Source: Streptococcus parasuis
Lineage (GTDB): Bacteria; Bacillota; Bacilli; Lactobacillales; Streptococcaceae
Length of the DNA stretch: 64,000 nucleotides
Assembly (NCBI RefSeq): GCF_021654455.1
Contig: NZ_AP024276.1
Span: forward strand, 868,001-932,000
Direction: 5' to 3'
Shown: positions 18,576-29,000 of the stretch, piece after piece
Numbering within the stretch: position 1 is the stretch's first letter
Layout: each line of letters begins with the position of its first letter
Notes under the pieces: model-generated
The model's input: only the letters and a program-made list of their open reading frames with translations
The model's database searches: none
Told to the model about the DNA's origin: nothing
Made by a program: the position numbers and the translations under genes

Positions 18576-20855
18576 ATGAACCCATTATTAAACGGAATGA
18601 ATGACAGACAGGCAGAAGCGGTGCAGACGACAGAAGGACCGCTTTTGATTATGGCAGGAGCTGGTTCGGGTAAGACGCGAGTCCTGACCCACCGTATCGC
18701 GTATTTGATTGATGAAAAAATGGTCAATCCTTGGAATATCTTAGCCATTACCTTTACCAATAAAGCGGCGCGTGAGATGAAGGAGCGGGCCTATGCCCTC
18801 AATCCTGCAACTCAAGATTGTTTGATAGCTACCTTCCACTCCATGTGTGTCCGCATTTTGCGTCGGGATGCTGACCATATTGGCTATAATCGCAATTTTA
18901 CGATTGTCGATCCAGGTGAGCAACGCAGTCTCATGAAACGGATTTTGAAAAATCTCAATTTAGACCCGAAAAAATGGAGTGAACGTTCTATCCTGGGAAC
19001 TATTTCCAATGCCAAAAACGATTTGATTGATGACAAGGCATTTGAAGCACAGGCAGGCGACCTATACACGCAGATTGTTGCTAAATGCTACACGGCTTAT
19101 CAAAAGGAACTAAGACAGTCAGAGGCCGTTGACTTTGATGATTTGATCATGTTGACGCTCCGCCTTTTTGACCAAAATCCAGAGGTCCTGACCTATTACC
19201 AGCAGAAATTCCAGTACATACATGTCGATGAGTATCAGGATACCAACCATGCCCAGTACCAATTGGTCAAGCTCCTGGCATCTCGTTTCAAGAATATCTG
19301 CGTTGTCGGAGATGCGGACCAGTCTATCTATGGTTGGCGTGGTGCGGATATGCAAAATATCCTGGACTTTGAAAAGGATTATCCAGAGAGCAAGGTTGTG
19401 CTTTTGGAGGAAAACTATCGTTCGACCAAGAACGTCTTGCAGGCTGCCAATGAGGTTATCGAAAACAACCGCAATCGCCGTCCGAAAAAACTCTGGACAC
19501 AGAATGCCCAAGGGGATTTGATTACCTATTATCGTGCTCGGGATGAAAATGACGAGGCGATATTTGTAGCGAGTCAGATTGACCAGTTGCACCGAGAAGG
19601 TAAGGCCTATAAGGATTTTGCAGTTCTCTACCGGACCAATGCTCAATCCCGTACCATTGAAGAAGCTTTGCTCAAGTCCAATATCCCTTATACCATGGTC
19701 GGCGGTACCAAGTTCTACAGCCGTAAGGAAATTCGGGATGTCATTTCCTACTTGAACCTCATTGCCAACCCATCAGACAATATTTCTTATGAACGCATTG
19801 TCAATGAGCCAAAGCGTGGTGTTGGCCCCGGAACGGTTGAAAAGATACGTGATTTTGCGACCAGTCATGGCATGTCCTTGCTGGAAGCATCACAAGATAT
19901 TATTCTGTCACCAATCAAAGGGAAGGCAGCACAGGCAGTCTTTGACCTAGCCAATCTCCTCTACAATCTCCGTAATCAATTAGACAACTTGACGGTTACC
20001 CAGGTAGTCGAGGCAGTATTGAACCAAACAGGCTATATTGATGCCCTTGCAGCACAAAACACGTTGGAAGCCAATGCTCGCATTGAAAACATCCAGGAAT
20101 TCCTTTCTGTTACCAAAAACTTTGACGAAAAGGATGCTGAGGAAGAAGAGACAGGTCTAGATAAATTAACACGCTTCCTGCTTGATTTGGCACTGATTGC
20201 TGACACAGATGATGGCGATAGCGAATCTTCAGAAGTGACCCTTATGACCCTCCACGCAGCTAAAGGTCTGGAATTTCCTGTTGTCTTCTTGATTGGTATG
20301 GAGGAGAATGTCTTCCCGCTCAGCCGTGCAGCAGAAGAAGAGGACGAATTGGAAGAAGAACGTCGTTTGGCTTACGTAGGTATCACACGGGCAGAACAGA
20401 TTCTCTACCTGACAAATGCTAATTCACGCCTCCTTTTTGGTCGCAGTAATTACAACCAACCTAGCCGCTTTATACGTGAAATTTCCAGTGATCTCCTTGA
20501 CTACCAAGGCCTCGCTCGTCCAGCCAATACTAGCTTTAAGGCTTCTTATGTCAATGGCAGAGCGACACAGTTTGGACAAGGCATGAGCTTGCAACAAGCC
20601 CTACAAAGTCGAAAAGCATCCGTACAACCATCTGCCAAGCTCGGAGGCAGTATGCCTTTCGCATCAAGCAACCAATCGTCAAGCTCAGGCACCAACTGGT
20701 CAGTTGGTGACATCGCAGTCCACAAGAAATGGGGACGCGGTACAGTCCTTGAAGTTTCAGGCTCAGGCAGCAATCAAGAACTCAAAATCAATTTCCCTGA
20801 CATGGGACTCAAAAAAGTCTTGGCAAGCTTAGCGCCGATAAGTAAAGAAGATTAA
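18576..20855 (+). CDS. pcrA: ATP-dependent DNA helicase PcrA (UvrD/Rep family)
   Basis: 759-residue superfamily 1 3'-5' helicase for nucleotide-excision repair and removal of recombination or plasmid-replication intermediates. Walker A is MAGAGSGKTRVL (near residue 27), motif II VDEYQDTN, motif III VGDADQSIYGWRGA, motif IV ENYRSTKNVL, motif V TLMTLHAAKGLEF and motif VI RRLAYVGITRAE. The C-terminal tail ends in the Tudor-like region (VGDIAVHKKWGRGTVLEVSG) that binds RNA polymerase in PcrA. ATG 18576 begins the conserved MNPLLNGMN; an upstream GTG has no ribosome site. A TGGTATAAT -10 lies just upstream. Confidence 0.97.
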   Translation: MNPLLNGMNDRQAEAVQTTEGPLLIMAGAGSGKTRVLTHRIAYLIDEKMVNPWNILAITFTNKAAREMKERAYALNPATQDCLIATFHSMCVRILRRDADHIGYNRNFTIVDPGEQRSLMKRILKNLNLDPKKWSERSILGTISNAKNDLIDDKAFEAQAGDLYTQIVAKCYTAYQKELRQSEAVDFDDLIMLTLRLFDQNPEVLTYYQQKFQYIHVDEYQDTNHAQYQLVKLLASRFKNICVVGDADQSIYGWRGADMQNILDFEKDYPESKVVLLEENYRSTKNVLQAANEVIENNRNRRPKKLWTQNAQGDLITYYRARDENDEAIFVASQIDQLHREGKAYKDFAVLYRTNAQSRTIEEALLKSNIPYTMVGGTKFYSRKEIRDVISYLNLIANPSDNISYERIVNEPKRGVGPGTVEKIRDFATSHGMSLLEASQDIILSPIKGKAAQAVFDLANLLYNLRNQLDNLTVTQVVEAVLNQTGYIDALAAQNTLEANARIENIQEFLSVTKNFDEKDAEEEETGLDKLTRFLLDLALIADTDDGDSESSEVTLMTLHAAKGLEFPVVFLIGMEENVFPLSRAAEEEDELEEERRLAYVGITRAEQILYLTNANSRLLFGRSNYNQPSRFIREISSDLLDYQGLARPANTSFKASYVNGRATQFGQGMSLQQALQSRKASVQPSAKLGGSMPFASSNQSSSSGTNWSVGDIAVHKKWGRGTVLEVSGSGSNQELKINFPDMGLKKVLASLAPISKED

Positions 20856-20872
20856 ATTTAGTTAAAAAACAA

Positions 20873-20901
20873 TTGCAGTAAGCTCGAAAATATGATAAAG
20901 T
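20873..20901 (+). promoter_or_regulatory. Promoter of the TPP-controlled operon
   Basis: TTGCAG (20873-20878) and TAAAGT (20896-20901) with a 17-base spacer, immediately upstream of the riboswitch. Confidence 0.5.
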
Positions 20902-20921
20902 ATTTTTGTAAAATTGAATAG

Positions 20922-20998
20922 AACATTTGGGGTGCCAAGAGGCTGAGATTATACCCATCGAACCTGATGCAGTTAGGACTGCCGAAGGGAAATGTGTA
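20922..20998 (+). promoter_or_regulatory. TPP riboswitch (THI element)
   Basis: The conserved thi-box segments are present in order: GGGGTGCC, AGGCTGAGAT, ATACCC, GAACCTGATGCAGTTAG and GCCGAAGGGA. The outer helix closes between ACATTT and AAATGT. It precedes thiamine salvage genes, with a terminator hairpin about 80 bases downstream. Thiamine pyrophosphate binding should therefore lower transcription. Confidence 0.95.
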
Positions 20999-21080
20999 TC
21001 AACAAATTTTGTTGACAAGTATTATATTTGTATTTTAGTTTAGAATACTGTATTTACTGGTCATCAATCATCGTAGGTGT

Positions 21081-21116
21081 AACTCCATTTGATAAACCAT
21101 CAGATGGAGTTTTTTC
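21081..21116 (+). terminator. Regulatory terminator of the TPP riboswitch
   Basis: A 13-bp stem (AACTCCATTTGAT, 21081-21093, with 21099-21111, one G-U) is followed by T residues. It ends exactly where a MITE-like repeat begins. Confidence 0.85.
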
Positions 21117-21275
21117 TATAGTCGAATGAAGACTTTCAGAAAAAGGAACTGGGAGCAGGTAGCTTGGCCAGCCTAGTGGCTGTTCTAGGTTGGAAATATG
21201 ATATGCTCAACAAGTCACTTTCGTAGAGTTCGGCAAGGCGAGAGTGATGTTAAAGCTAATACAAATAACAATATT
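21117..21275 (+). repeat. RUP-like/MITE repeat, copy A (degenerate)
   Basis: It starts with TATAGTCGAATGAA and ends with the degenerate AAAGCTAATACAAATAAC. It shares with copies B (41.3 kb) and C (52.5 kb) the internal blocks GTTCTAGGTTGGAAATA, CAAGTCACTTTCGTAGAG and CGGCAAGGCGA. It sits between the riboswitch terminator and the first gene of the thi operon, so it is part of the operon leader. Confidence 0.75.
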
Positions 21276-21339
21276 TTCAAAAATACCCTCAGCCCCTTCA
21301 ATTTACATTTTCAACGAGAAAAAGAGAAAGGAGATATAG

Positions 21340-21987
21340 ATGAACAAAATGGTCATTTGGTTTGACCTTGATGGAGTTATTTTTGATTCCTATGAGGTCT
21401 GGGATCAGGTGGTTCAAGGGATTTTGAAACATCACGGGGTTGCTTATACCCAGCAGATAAGGGAAGAACTTTGGCGGATTCCAATGGAAGATGTCAACGA
21501 GTATTTATTGCAACTTGTGGAAAATTCCTTAGAAGAGAATGAACTTGAAAGGCAAAAAATGAATCAACTGCAATCACTATATAGAGATATTTCCTTGATG
21601 GATGGTGTGCATGAACTCTTATCTACATTGAAGTCAAAAGGTGCAGTCATGTACGCAGTCACTTCAAACTATCTGGAGCTGGCTGAACTAGGTTTGTCAT
21701 CCCACCATCTTTCTAACTATTTTGTGAAACTATTTAGCAGTTTGGATCTGTTTGGAAGCGATAAAAATAGGGAGTTTTACCAATTCATCCTACATCAGGA
21801 AGGGATGGATCCAGCCAATATTGTAATGGTCGAGGATAATATGAACAATCTTCGTATTGGACACGAGTTAGGAATAGCGGGAGTTTATATAGAACATCCA
21901 AATTCCCCTTTTTCTGATGAGAATACCGGAATAGTTAGCATCAAGCAATTAAGTGAATTGATACCAATTTTGGAGGATAGAAAATGA
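21340..21987 (+). CDS. HAD-family hydrolase, first gene of the thiamine operon
   Basis: 215 residues of the beta-phosphoglucomutase-like HAD subgroup. It has the nucleophile motif WFDLDGVIFDS (Asp near residue 9), motif II YAVTSNY, a Lys region (SDKNREFY) and the acidic motif IVMVEDNMNNLRIG. A helical cap lies between motifs I and II. Being first in a TPP-riboswitch operon and overlapping thiD by four bases suggests it dephosphorylates a thiamine-pathway phosphate; this is inference. GAAAGGAGAT sets the start. Confidence 0.8.
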   Translation: MNKMVIWFDLDGVIFDSYEVWDQVVQGILKHHGVAYTQQIREELWRIPMEDVNEYLLQLVENSLEENELERQKMNQLQSLYRDISLMDGVHELLSTLKSKGAVMYAVTSNYLELAELGLSSHHLSNYFVKLFSSLDLFGSDKNREFYQFILHQEGMDPANIVMVEDNMNNLRIGHELGIAGVYIEHPNSPFSDENTGIVSIKQLSELIPILEDRK

Positions 21988-22781
21988 CATCTTTACATGT
22001 AGCATTATCAATAGCAGGAACAGATCCGACAGGCGGAGCAGGTATTATGGCTGATTTGAAGAGCTTTCAGGCTAGATCAGTTTATGGTATGGCAGTCGTG
22101 ACGAGTGTCGTTGCTCAAAATACCAAAGGGGTGCAACTAATTCGTCATCTTGATCAGGAAATTTTAGAAGAACAATTGAAAAGTGTCTTTCAGGACATTG
22201 TTCCAGATGCAATAAAAACGGGAATGTTAGCACAAGTCGAGACCATTGAGCTCGTCGCAAGCTATCTTACAAAACAGAAGTGTCCATATGTCTTGGATCC
22301 TGTTATGGTCGCAACGAGTGGAGACCGTTTGATTGAAGAGGATGCCATCCAAGCGCTGAAAACAAAATTACTGCCTCTTGCTACCATCATTACACCGAAT
22401 CTACCAGAAGCAGAAGTTCTAGTCGGTAGAACACTGAAAAGTGAAAATGACATCATGAATGCGGGCCGTTGGATCCGGAAAGAACTTGGGGTAAAAAATG
22501 TGGTCATTAAGGGTGGTCATTTGGCAAAGGTGGCATCTGACTACTTATTTTTAGAAGATGATGAGATCAGTATCATCAGTGCAGCACGCATTTCTACGAA
22601 CCATACCCATGGTACAGGTTGTACCTATGCGGCAGTCATTACTGCAGAGTTGGCGAAAGGTCGGACAGTAGCACAAGCAGTCGAAACCGCCAAACGATTT
22701 ATTACAGAAGCAATTCAGACTGCTCCAGAACTGGGTCATGGAAATGGTCCTGTCAATCATACCACCTACAGAGGAGAGTAA
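21984..22781 (+). CDS. thiD: Hydroxymethylpyrimidine/phosphomethylpyrimidine kinase
   Basis: 265-residue ribokinase-fold enzyme that phosphorylates HMP and HMP-phosphate to HMP-pyrophosphate. Landmarks are SIAGTDPTGGAGIMADLKSFQ (residues 9-29), YVLDPVMVATSGD, ITPNLPEAEVL and the anion-hole/catalytic block NTHGTGCTYAAVI-like sequence TNHTHGTGCTYAA near residue 210. ATGA overlap with the preceding HAD gene indicates coupled translation. It is followed after four bases by thiM. Confidence 0.96.
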   Translation: MTSLHVALSIAGTDPTGGAGIMADLKSFQARSVYGMAVVTSVVAQNTKGVQLIRHLDQEILEEQLKSVFQDIVPDAIKTGMLAQVETIELVASYLTKQKCPYVLDPVMVATSGDRLIEEDAIQALKTKLLPLATIITPNLPEAEVLVGRTLKSENDIMNAGRWIRKELGVKNVVIKGGHLAKVASDYLFLEDDEISIISAARISTNHTHGTGCTYAAVITAELAKGRTVAQAVETAKRFITEAIQTAPELGHGNGPVNHTTYRGE

Positions 22782-22785
22782 CTAG

Positions 22786-23568
22786 ATGTATTTGGAAAAA
22801 TTACGTAGCCAAAATCCCTTGACCATTTGTATTACGAATGATGTAGTCAAAAATTTTACAGCCAATGGCTTGCTTGCTCTCGGTGCCTCACCTGCAATGA
22901 GCGAGTATCCAGAAGATTTGGAGGATCTACTTCCCTATGCAAAGGGGTTATTGATTAATACAGGAACCTTGACCAATGAAACTTGGGAACTATACAAATC
23001 TGCATTGGATATTGCTGAGAAATATGGTGTACCTACCGTCTTAGATCCTGTTGCGGCAGGTGCAGGTAGTTATCGCAAGAAAGTTGCCTTGAATCTGTTA
23101 CATCATCATTCTATTTCACTCGTTCGTGGGAATGCAGGAGAAATTGCAGCCTTGATTGGTGAAAGAATTGAAACGAAAGGGGTAGATTCTGCTCAGATAG
23201 ACAATGTTGGTGAACTAGCCCTCAGAGCCAACCAACAATTAGGAATTCCTGTTGTGATAACTGGAAAAAAAGATGCTATCGCTGTGAATCATCAGGTTCG
23301 GATTTTGGAAAATGGCAGTGAGTTAATGCCACTAGTGACAGGGACAGGATGCCTACTGGGAGCAGTTCTGGCTGCCTCTATTCACCTAGCTGATGAGGAT
23401 TCATTATTGGATTGTTTGGAAGAGGTCCTATCGGCTTATTCGATCGCTGGAGAAATGGCAGAGCAGAAAACCTCACTACCAGGAACCTTCCAGATTGAGT
23501 TTATAAATAGCCTCTATGCAATTCAGTCAGAAGAGGTTGAAGAAAATAAAAAAGGTCATTCATTATGA
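22786..23568 (+). CDS. thiM: Hydroxyethylthiazole kinase
   Basis: 260-residue salvage kinase making THZ-phosphate from the thiazole alcohol. It has [26 protein letters not shown]-type N-terminal sequence (near residues 13-35), [26 protein letters not shown] and the catalytic [12 protein letters not shown] block near 190. GAGGAGAG precedes the ATG. The stop overlaps the thiE start (ATGA). No de novo thiazole genes are present, so this locus is for salvage. Confidence 0.96.
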   Translation: MYLEKLRSQNPLTICITNDVVKNFTANGLLALGASPAMSEYPEDLEDLLPYAKGLLINTGTLTNETWELYKSALDIAEKYGVPTVLDPVAAGAGSYRKKVALNLLHHHSISLVRGNAGEIAALIGERIETKGVDSAQIDNVGELALRANQQLGIPVVITGKKDAIAVNHQVRILENGSELMPLVTGTGCLLGAVLAASIHLADEDSLLDCLEEVLSAYSIAGEMAEQKTSLPGTFQIEFINSLYAIQSEEVEENKKGHSL

Positions 23569-24209
23569 ATAGAAAAATGCTTCAAGTTTACTTTATTTGT
23601 GGCACGACAGATTGTTCAAAAGGCAATTTTTTGGATGTCCTGGAAAAGGCATTGCAGGCAGGAATCACTTGCTTTCAATTTCGTGAAAAAGGTGAGCAGG
23701 CTTTAATAGGGTCTGAAAAACTATCGTTGGCAAAACAAGTTCAACACCTGTGTCACCGCTATCAGGTTCCATTAATCATCAATGATGATATTGAGTTAGC
23801 CCGTGCTATTGATGCTGATGGAATACACCTTGGACAGGAAGATTTATCAGTGGTAGAAGCGAGACAGCTCTTCCCAGAGAAAATAATTGGACTATCAGTT
23901 GGAACAGAGGAAGAATACCTCAATTCGCCTATTGAACTAGTAGATTATATCGGAAGTGGACCTGTTTTTCCCACTTTATCTAAAGATGATGCTAGTCCAT
24001 CCATTGGAATGGATGGATTAAAGCATCTAAGGAAACTCAATTCCGATATTCCCATGGTTGCGATAGGAGGGTTATCTGCCAAAGATTGCAAGAATGTTTT
24101 CCAAGCAGGTGCAGATGGCATAGCAGTAATCTCCGCCATTTCCCGTGCTGAAGACGCATACAAAGCAACCAAGATATTGGTGGATGGGATCCAAGCAATG
24201 TCTGTCTAA
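23565..24209 (+). CDS. thiE: Thiamine-phosphate synthase
   Basis: 214-residue TIM-barrel enzyme that joins HMP-pyrophosphate (from ThiD) with THZ-phosphate (from ThiM) to give thiamine phosphate. Conserved parts are [11 protein letters not shown] (near residue 35), [49 protein letters not shown] and [28 protein letters not shown]. It is the last gene of the operon and is followed by a small terminator. Confidence 0.96.
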   Translation: MNRKMLQVYFICGTTDCSKGNFLDVLEKALQAGITCFQFREKGEQALIGSEKLSLAKQVQHLCHRYQVPLIINDDIELARAIDADGIHLGQEDLSVVEARQLFPEKIIGLSVGTEEEYLNSPIELVDYIGSGPVFPTLSKDDASPSIGMDGLKHLRKLNSDIPMVAIGGLSAKDCKNVFQAGADGIAVISAISRAEDAYKATKILVDGIQAMSV

Positions 24210-24251
24210 ATTATTGGAAAAATATATATTATAGGGCGGTGGGATTAAAAT

Positions 24252-24272
24252 GAGGAGTTGAATCCTCTTTTT
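24252..24272 (+). terminator. Terminator of the thi operon
   Basis: GAGGA (24252-24256) and TCCTC (24263-24267) form a short hairpin before a T run. Confidence 0.6.
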
Positions 24273-24412
24273 GTATTACTTGTGAACATGGACGAGTGAT
24301 GTACAGTGTAAAGTTGCTAAATTTTTAGGCATAATATGGAACTGTTGAACAGTAGATATGAAGATATTCAAAAGTTAGGGAAAAACTTCATACACAACAC
24401 AACTTATTAGTT

Positions 24413-24467
24413 AAAAAAAAGCTCTATAAACGCTGATTTTTCAGCATTTATAGAGCTTTTTATTTTT
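24413..24467. terminator. Strong bidirectional terminator in the gap before the sortase operon
   Basis: 16-bp arms (GCTCTATAAACGCTGA, 24421-24436, with 24441-24456, one mismatch) are flanked by A and T runs. The surrounding ~440 bases (24273-24711) hold no gene that can be supported. Confidence 0.85.
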
Positions 24468-24649
24468 AAACTGATAAACTTGAGAAAATAAAATTCATCC
24501 ATTATGTATAAGAATTTAACTAAATTGGCTAAGAAATTAGTTTTACATAACAAAAACGAAAGAAATATACAGATAGTTCAGTGCAAACTAATAAATAAGC
24601 ATGAATCTGTCTTTTTATTATTGGCTTGGACTTGTCCAGTCTGCCATAG

Positions 24650-24678
24650 TTGTTGAAAACGCTACCCTAACCGATAAT
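24650..24678 (+). promoter_or_regulatory. Probable promoter of the sortase-RHS operon
   Basis: TTGTTG (24650-24655), 17-base spacer, GATAAT (24673-24678), about 30 bases before the ribosome site of the sortase gene. Confidence 0.5.
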
Positions 24679-24711
24679 CTTGTGGTAAAATATTATGGAA
24701 AAGGAGATTTC

Positions 24712-25395
24712 GTGAAAAGATTTAGACAAGTATTTGGACTAGCACTTCTTATCATAACTGTGTTCCTATTCCTGTATGGGATAGGTGATTTGGAAAAGGC
24801 CGAAGAAGTACGTTTACAAAGAAAAAATATTGAACAAATATTTCAAAAAAACTCAGATGCCTATGCTTGGATTCGGGTGGAAGGAACGAAAATTAACTAC
24901 CCTGTTCTGCAACATCCGACAGACGACGCCTACTATTTAACCCATGATGCAGAAGGAAATGAGACTCAGTATGGTGCTATTTTTACTGAAAGGGTAAATC
25001 AGACTAGTTTTGAGGATTCTGTGACGATTATCTATGGACATGCCATGCGTGATGATTCCATGTTTGGTAGCCTAGACTATTTAGCAGAGCCTTCTACATT
25101 TGAATCAATCCAGACAGTAACGATTACCAAAGACGGGAAAGACTTTCTATACCAGATTGTTGCAGCATATTCCTTTACTGATGATCACCTGTATCACACC
25201 TTTGGACTAGGCGATACGAAGCAGGTGGAGTCATATGTCTCTCTGTTAGAAGCCTGGGCAAATGAATATGGTGGATTCTATCGCTCGTTTGATTTTGATG
25301 TTACTCGGGATAAGTTATTGATTTTATCTACTTGTGACGTGGCAGGAAATGAGAGACGGTTTGTAGTTCATGCCGTCAGAAAAGGAGGAAGCTAA
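24712..25395 (+). CDS. Class B-like sortase
   Basis: 227-residue membrane-anchored transpeptidase. A single N-terminal hydrophobic helix (LALLIITVFLFLYGIG) is followed by the sortase fold: INYPVLQHPTDDAYYL, catalytic His110 in IIYGHAMRDDSMFGSL, Cys208 in ILSTCD and Arg215/Arg216. The TLSTC-like site and YGHxMxDxSMF box favour class B. GTG 24712 is the start because AAAGGAG ends six bases before it; an upstream ATG at 24601 has no such site and would add a non-conserved tail. It is the first gene of a tight operon ending in an RHS protein. No LPxTG-type substrate is seen nearby. Confidence 0.88.
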   Translation: MKRFRQVFGLALLIITVFLFLYGIGDLEKAEEVRLQRKNIEQIFQKNSDAYAWIRVEGTKINYPVLQHPTDDAYYLTHDAEGNETQYGAIFTERVNQTSFEDSVTIIYGHAMRDDSMFGSLDYLAEPSTFESIQTVTITKDGKDFLYQIVAAYSFTDDHLYHTFGLGDTKQVESYVSLLEAWANEYGGFYRSFDFDVTRDKLLILSTCDVAGNERRFVVHAVRKGGS

Positions 25396-25396
25396 C

Positions 25397-25996
25397 ATGG
25401 TTATTTTTAAAGAGAATAGAAAATTTTTTGAGTTTGCGATTGGATATATTTTTGTGGGTATAGGGCAAAAATTGATAGGAGTCGGTCTATTGAAACCCTG
25501 GTCTGAAAATGCTCCGGTCCTTTTGTGGCTAGGGTTGGTAGGACTTTCCTTGTTTGGGATTGGATTATTTTTTATTGGAAAATTAGCCATTTGGTTTCTA
25601 AGGCAGTTCAATCAGGAGCAACGAGTAGCGAAAGTCGTTGGTCTAGCATTAGCAGTTAGCGTGCTTGGAGGCTTGCTGCTTGGAGGATTAGGGCAGCTAA
25701 TCTATGATTACACTTCATTTGGCTATCAAGAAGTAAAAAATGCCATCTGGCTAGTGACGAGCCTATTTCAGACATTTATCAAAGTAACGGTTATCTTTAA
25801 CCTTTACTGCTTTTATAAAGATAGTAACTTTTCTTGGAAGAAGGGGGACTTCCGAAGAATAATTGCCATTGTCTTACTGGGAATTCTTATAGCAGCCAGC
25901 ATAGGATTGATATGGTCTGCCATATCAGACATCTTGTTGGGGCTTGCAGATATGATTGTTATTTTAGGGACAGTGTATTATTTACTTGAAAAATAA
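25397..25996 (+). CDS. Polytopic membrane protein of unknown function
   Basis: 199 residues with about six hydrophobic segments (starting near IGYIFVGIGQKLIG, LLWLGLVGLSLFGIG, VVGLALAVSVLGGLLLGG, IWLVTSLFQTFIKV, IIAIVLLGILIAASIG and LADMIVILGTVYYLL). No family is recognised. AAAGGAGG, inside the end of the sortase gene, sets the start at ATG 25397, one base after that gene's stop. The RHS gene starts 14 bases after its end, so all three are probably co-transcribed. A role in export or anchoring of the RHS protein is possible but unproven. Confidence 0.75.
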   Translation: MVIFKENRKFFEFAIGYIFVGIGQKLIGVGLLKPWSENAPVLLWLGLVGLSLFGIGLFFIGKLAIWFLRQFNQEQRVAKVVGLALAVSVLGGLLLGGLGQLIYDYTSFGYQEVKNAIWLVTSLFQTFIKVTVIFNLYCFYKDSNFSWKKGDFRRIIAIVLLGILIAASIGLIWSAISDILLGLADMIVILGTVYYLLEK

Positions 25997-26010
25997 TTAG
26001 GATGATATAT

Positions 26011-29000
26011 ATGAAAAAGAGAAGAAAAATTGTTAGTTGGCTGATGCTTTCGACTATTTTATTGGCCAATAGTCCCCTGGTCTATGCGCAGGAAATTCAA
26101 GAAATTGTTGAAACTTCGCAAAGTCAGGCCTATTATGAAGAAGCAGTGGAGGAAGCGCGTGAGACGACTGTCGGTGGTGATAATGCAAATACAACTAATG
26201 CATCAAACTCCGACCAGACAACCGCAGCAAGTGCCACTGATGGCGGAGATGCCATTCAGCAGCCTAAAATCACTGAAGAAGGGCAAAATCCAGAAGAGGC
26301 AGCTTTACGGGCGCAGTATGGAGAACCAGTTCTCGAAAGTGGTCAAGAACAACTTTACAAGGTGGACGAGACACGCTTTGTAACCTATATTGGTAGCCAG
26401 GCTAAGACCTATATTGACCACGAGGGACGGGAAGTTCCGATTGACCTTGATCTGTATTCCTATCATGCAGATGGTACGCATTATTATCTACCGAAAGAAT
26501 CTCCTGTTGATGTAGTGCTTCCCGCTAAGGTGACCGAGACTACGCCGATTGATGTTATCAGTCAGGAAGATAAAATATCGCTCTATCCTTTGGATAAAAC
26601 CTACGAGCATGCGACTGTAGAGGACAATGCTATCCTTTATAATAACGTTGACGGTGCGACAGATGTCCAATATACAGTACAGTCAAACGGCGTTAAAGAA
26701 GAAATCGTTCTGAGTAAATGGGAAGAAAAGAACCGTTTTACTTACGTTCTAGAGGCAGGAAATTATGATGTAAGTCTTGAAACCAATCAAATCTTGGTTC
26801 GCCAAAAAGGTAAAAAAGAAATACTTTTTGTCTTAAATGCTCCTCTTATGGTGGATGCTGCAGGAGAAACCAGTCAAGATATAAAATTGGAACTGGTTGA
26901 AAAAGATGGACACTACAATATTACTGTCGTAGCAGGGAAAGAATGGTTGTCTGATAAGACACGTCACTATCCTGTTCGTATCGATCCGACCATTACTGTC
27001 CCACGGGAAAATATTCTAGATTCTGTTACCAGTACTGTACATGGTCAATACCAAGGTATATCCTATGGTTATGTCGGTTATATCACAGTTGAACTGATGG
27101 GCTTGGCAGGTGTTCCTTATGTCAAGGACTTCGGTCGTAGCCGTATGTATTTTAAGGTCAACTATGACTTTAAGCAGAATATCCCTTCAGAAGCTAAAAT
27201 TGATAGCGCAACACTCAATCTCTATGAGTACACAGCTCCTGGAAATCAGGGTACCCAGTTTGGAGCCTATCGCCTAACTGAAGATTTTGACATCAATAGT
27301 GTGACCTGGAACTCGTCTGCTAATCTCGGTCGTGAAATTGCTGGAGAAGGAGCGATTTCAACCAAAAAGGTAGGAATGCACAACTTTGATATTCGTGATG
27401 CGGTCAATGGCTGGGTGCAAGGAATCTATCCAAACTATGGTTTAGTTGTCGCTGCAACAGATGAGGGAGCAGATGGCGGTGCCTTTTATACGACTGAAGC
27501 CACAGCCTCCAATGCTGGTCAAATTGGCTTTACTCCTGAAAAAGCGCCAAGTATTACGATTAATTGGTCCGTCCCAGATCCAGTAGATATCAATTATGCT
27601 ATCGGTGATACGACTATCAATCTCCGGACAATGGTGAAGACAGATAAGTCTGGTAAACTCCAATTCCAAGGAGTTTTTGCGGATGGTCTGACTAGCCCTG
27701 CTGCACAGGTTGGCTACCAGCTCAGTGACCCTGCTAAGAATTATACTGGTCAGAGTACAGCCAGCTTTTCATACAAATACCCTGACACGGCTTCCTTTAT
27801 TTCAGCATTTGAAAAAGGAACAACACAATACAAAGATAAATTGTCTAACTGGCAAACGCTCGTTCCGTTTACAGAGCCGGAATTAAATACGCTCTATACC
27901 ATTGATGCGGAAAGCCAGAAAGATGGTCAAACGAGTGGGAAGAAGAGTAGTGACTCTTTCATCATTTACAAGGTAACCCAATATGATACTCTTCCTAAGA
28001 TAGCCAGCTACTATGGCGTACCGCTAAAACAGATTGCCTTTGACAACCGGATTCAAGATATGCTTCTGGTCAAAAACAACACACTCTTTATCCGCAATCC
28101 AAGTAAAAATGCGAACAAGCCTTATAACCCACCTGCTCTGACTGATAAGGTCAAAGCCGACGTGGATATGCTGTTGATGGGACGTGGCTTACACTGTGAA
28201 TTTGGTTTTGAACCGATAAATCTTAATACAGGTAATTTCTACTTGGAACGGACAGATGTATCTATCTCAGACCTAGGTGGAGACTTTGCGATTGTCCGCA
28301 ATTATAACTCCAAAGCAGCAGGTATCAATAGTCTATTTGGTCGAGGATGGTCTTTTGCCTTCAACGAACAACTTTCACTTGATGACGAGGGCAATATTAA
28401 CTATATCCGTACAGATGGTTCTATTTTGACCTTTATCAAAGAAGGTGATACCTATAAGGCGCCAGAGGGCTATGATCTAAGCTTGACGGTAAAGGAAATA
28501 GAGACTAAAAAAGCTGATTTTGGGAATGGCGAAGAGGATTACGCTGTCAAGGAATACCACATTACCGATAGCAATCAGCAGGAAAAAATCTTCAATTTCC
28601 ATGGGCTCTTGACCAGTCAAACAGATGAAAAAGGGAATAAAACTAGCCTTTCCTATAACGAACAGGCTCAACTGACTAAGATTACATCACCGACAGGTCT
28701 TGTATATGGTGTGACCCAAAATGATTCAGGCTATATCGGAGCAATCCAGTTACCGAATGGTTTGACACTAGCTTATGACTATGATGAAGCGGGAAATCTT
28801 ATTTCTTACACGGACGCAGCAGGAGCTAAGACGCGTTACGACTATGACGAACAAGGGCGGATGATAGCTTGGTATGATGCCAATGGGACCAAGATTATCG
28901 AGAATGTCTATGATGAACAGCATCGTGTCATCCAGCAGACTGACGGAACAGGAGCAGTCTCCACTCTTTCCTATAGTGATGGACAGACAGTAACGACAGA

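Noticed and set aside
21000-21014. Palindrome CAACAAATTTTGTTG after the TPP aptamer as a protein operator
   Set aside because: It is A/T-rich and lies between aptamer and terminator, where chance pairing or an RNA role is as likely; there is no second copy to support an operator.
24601-24711. Sortase start at ATG 24601
   Set aside because: It lacks a ribosome site and contains the likely promoter; AAAGGAG sits directly before GTG 24712.
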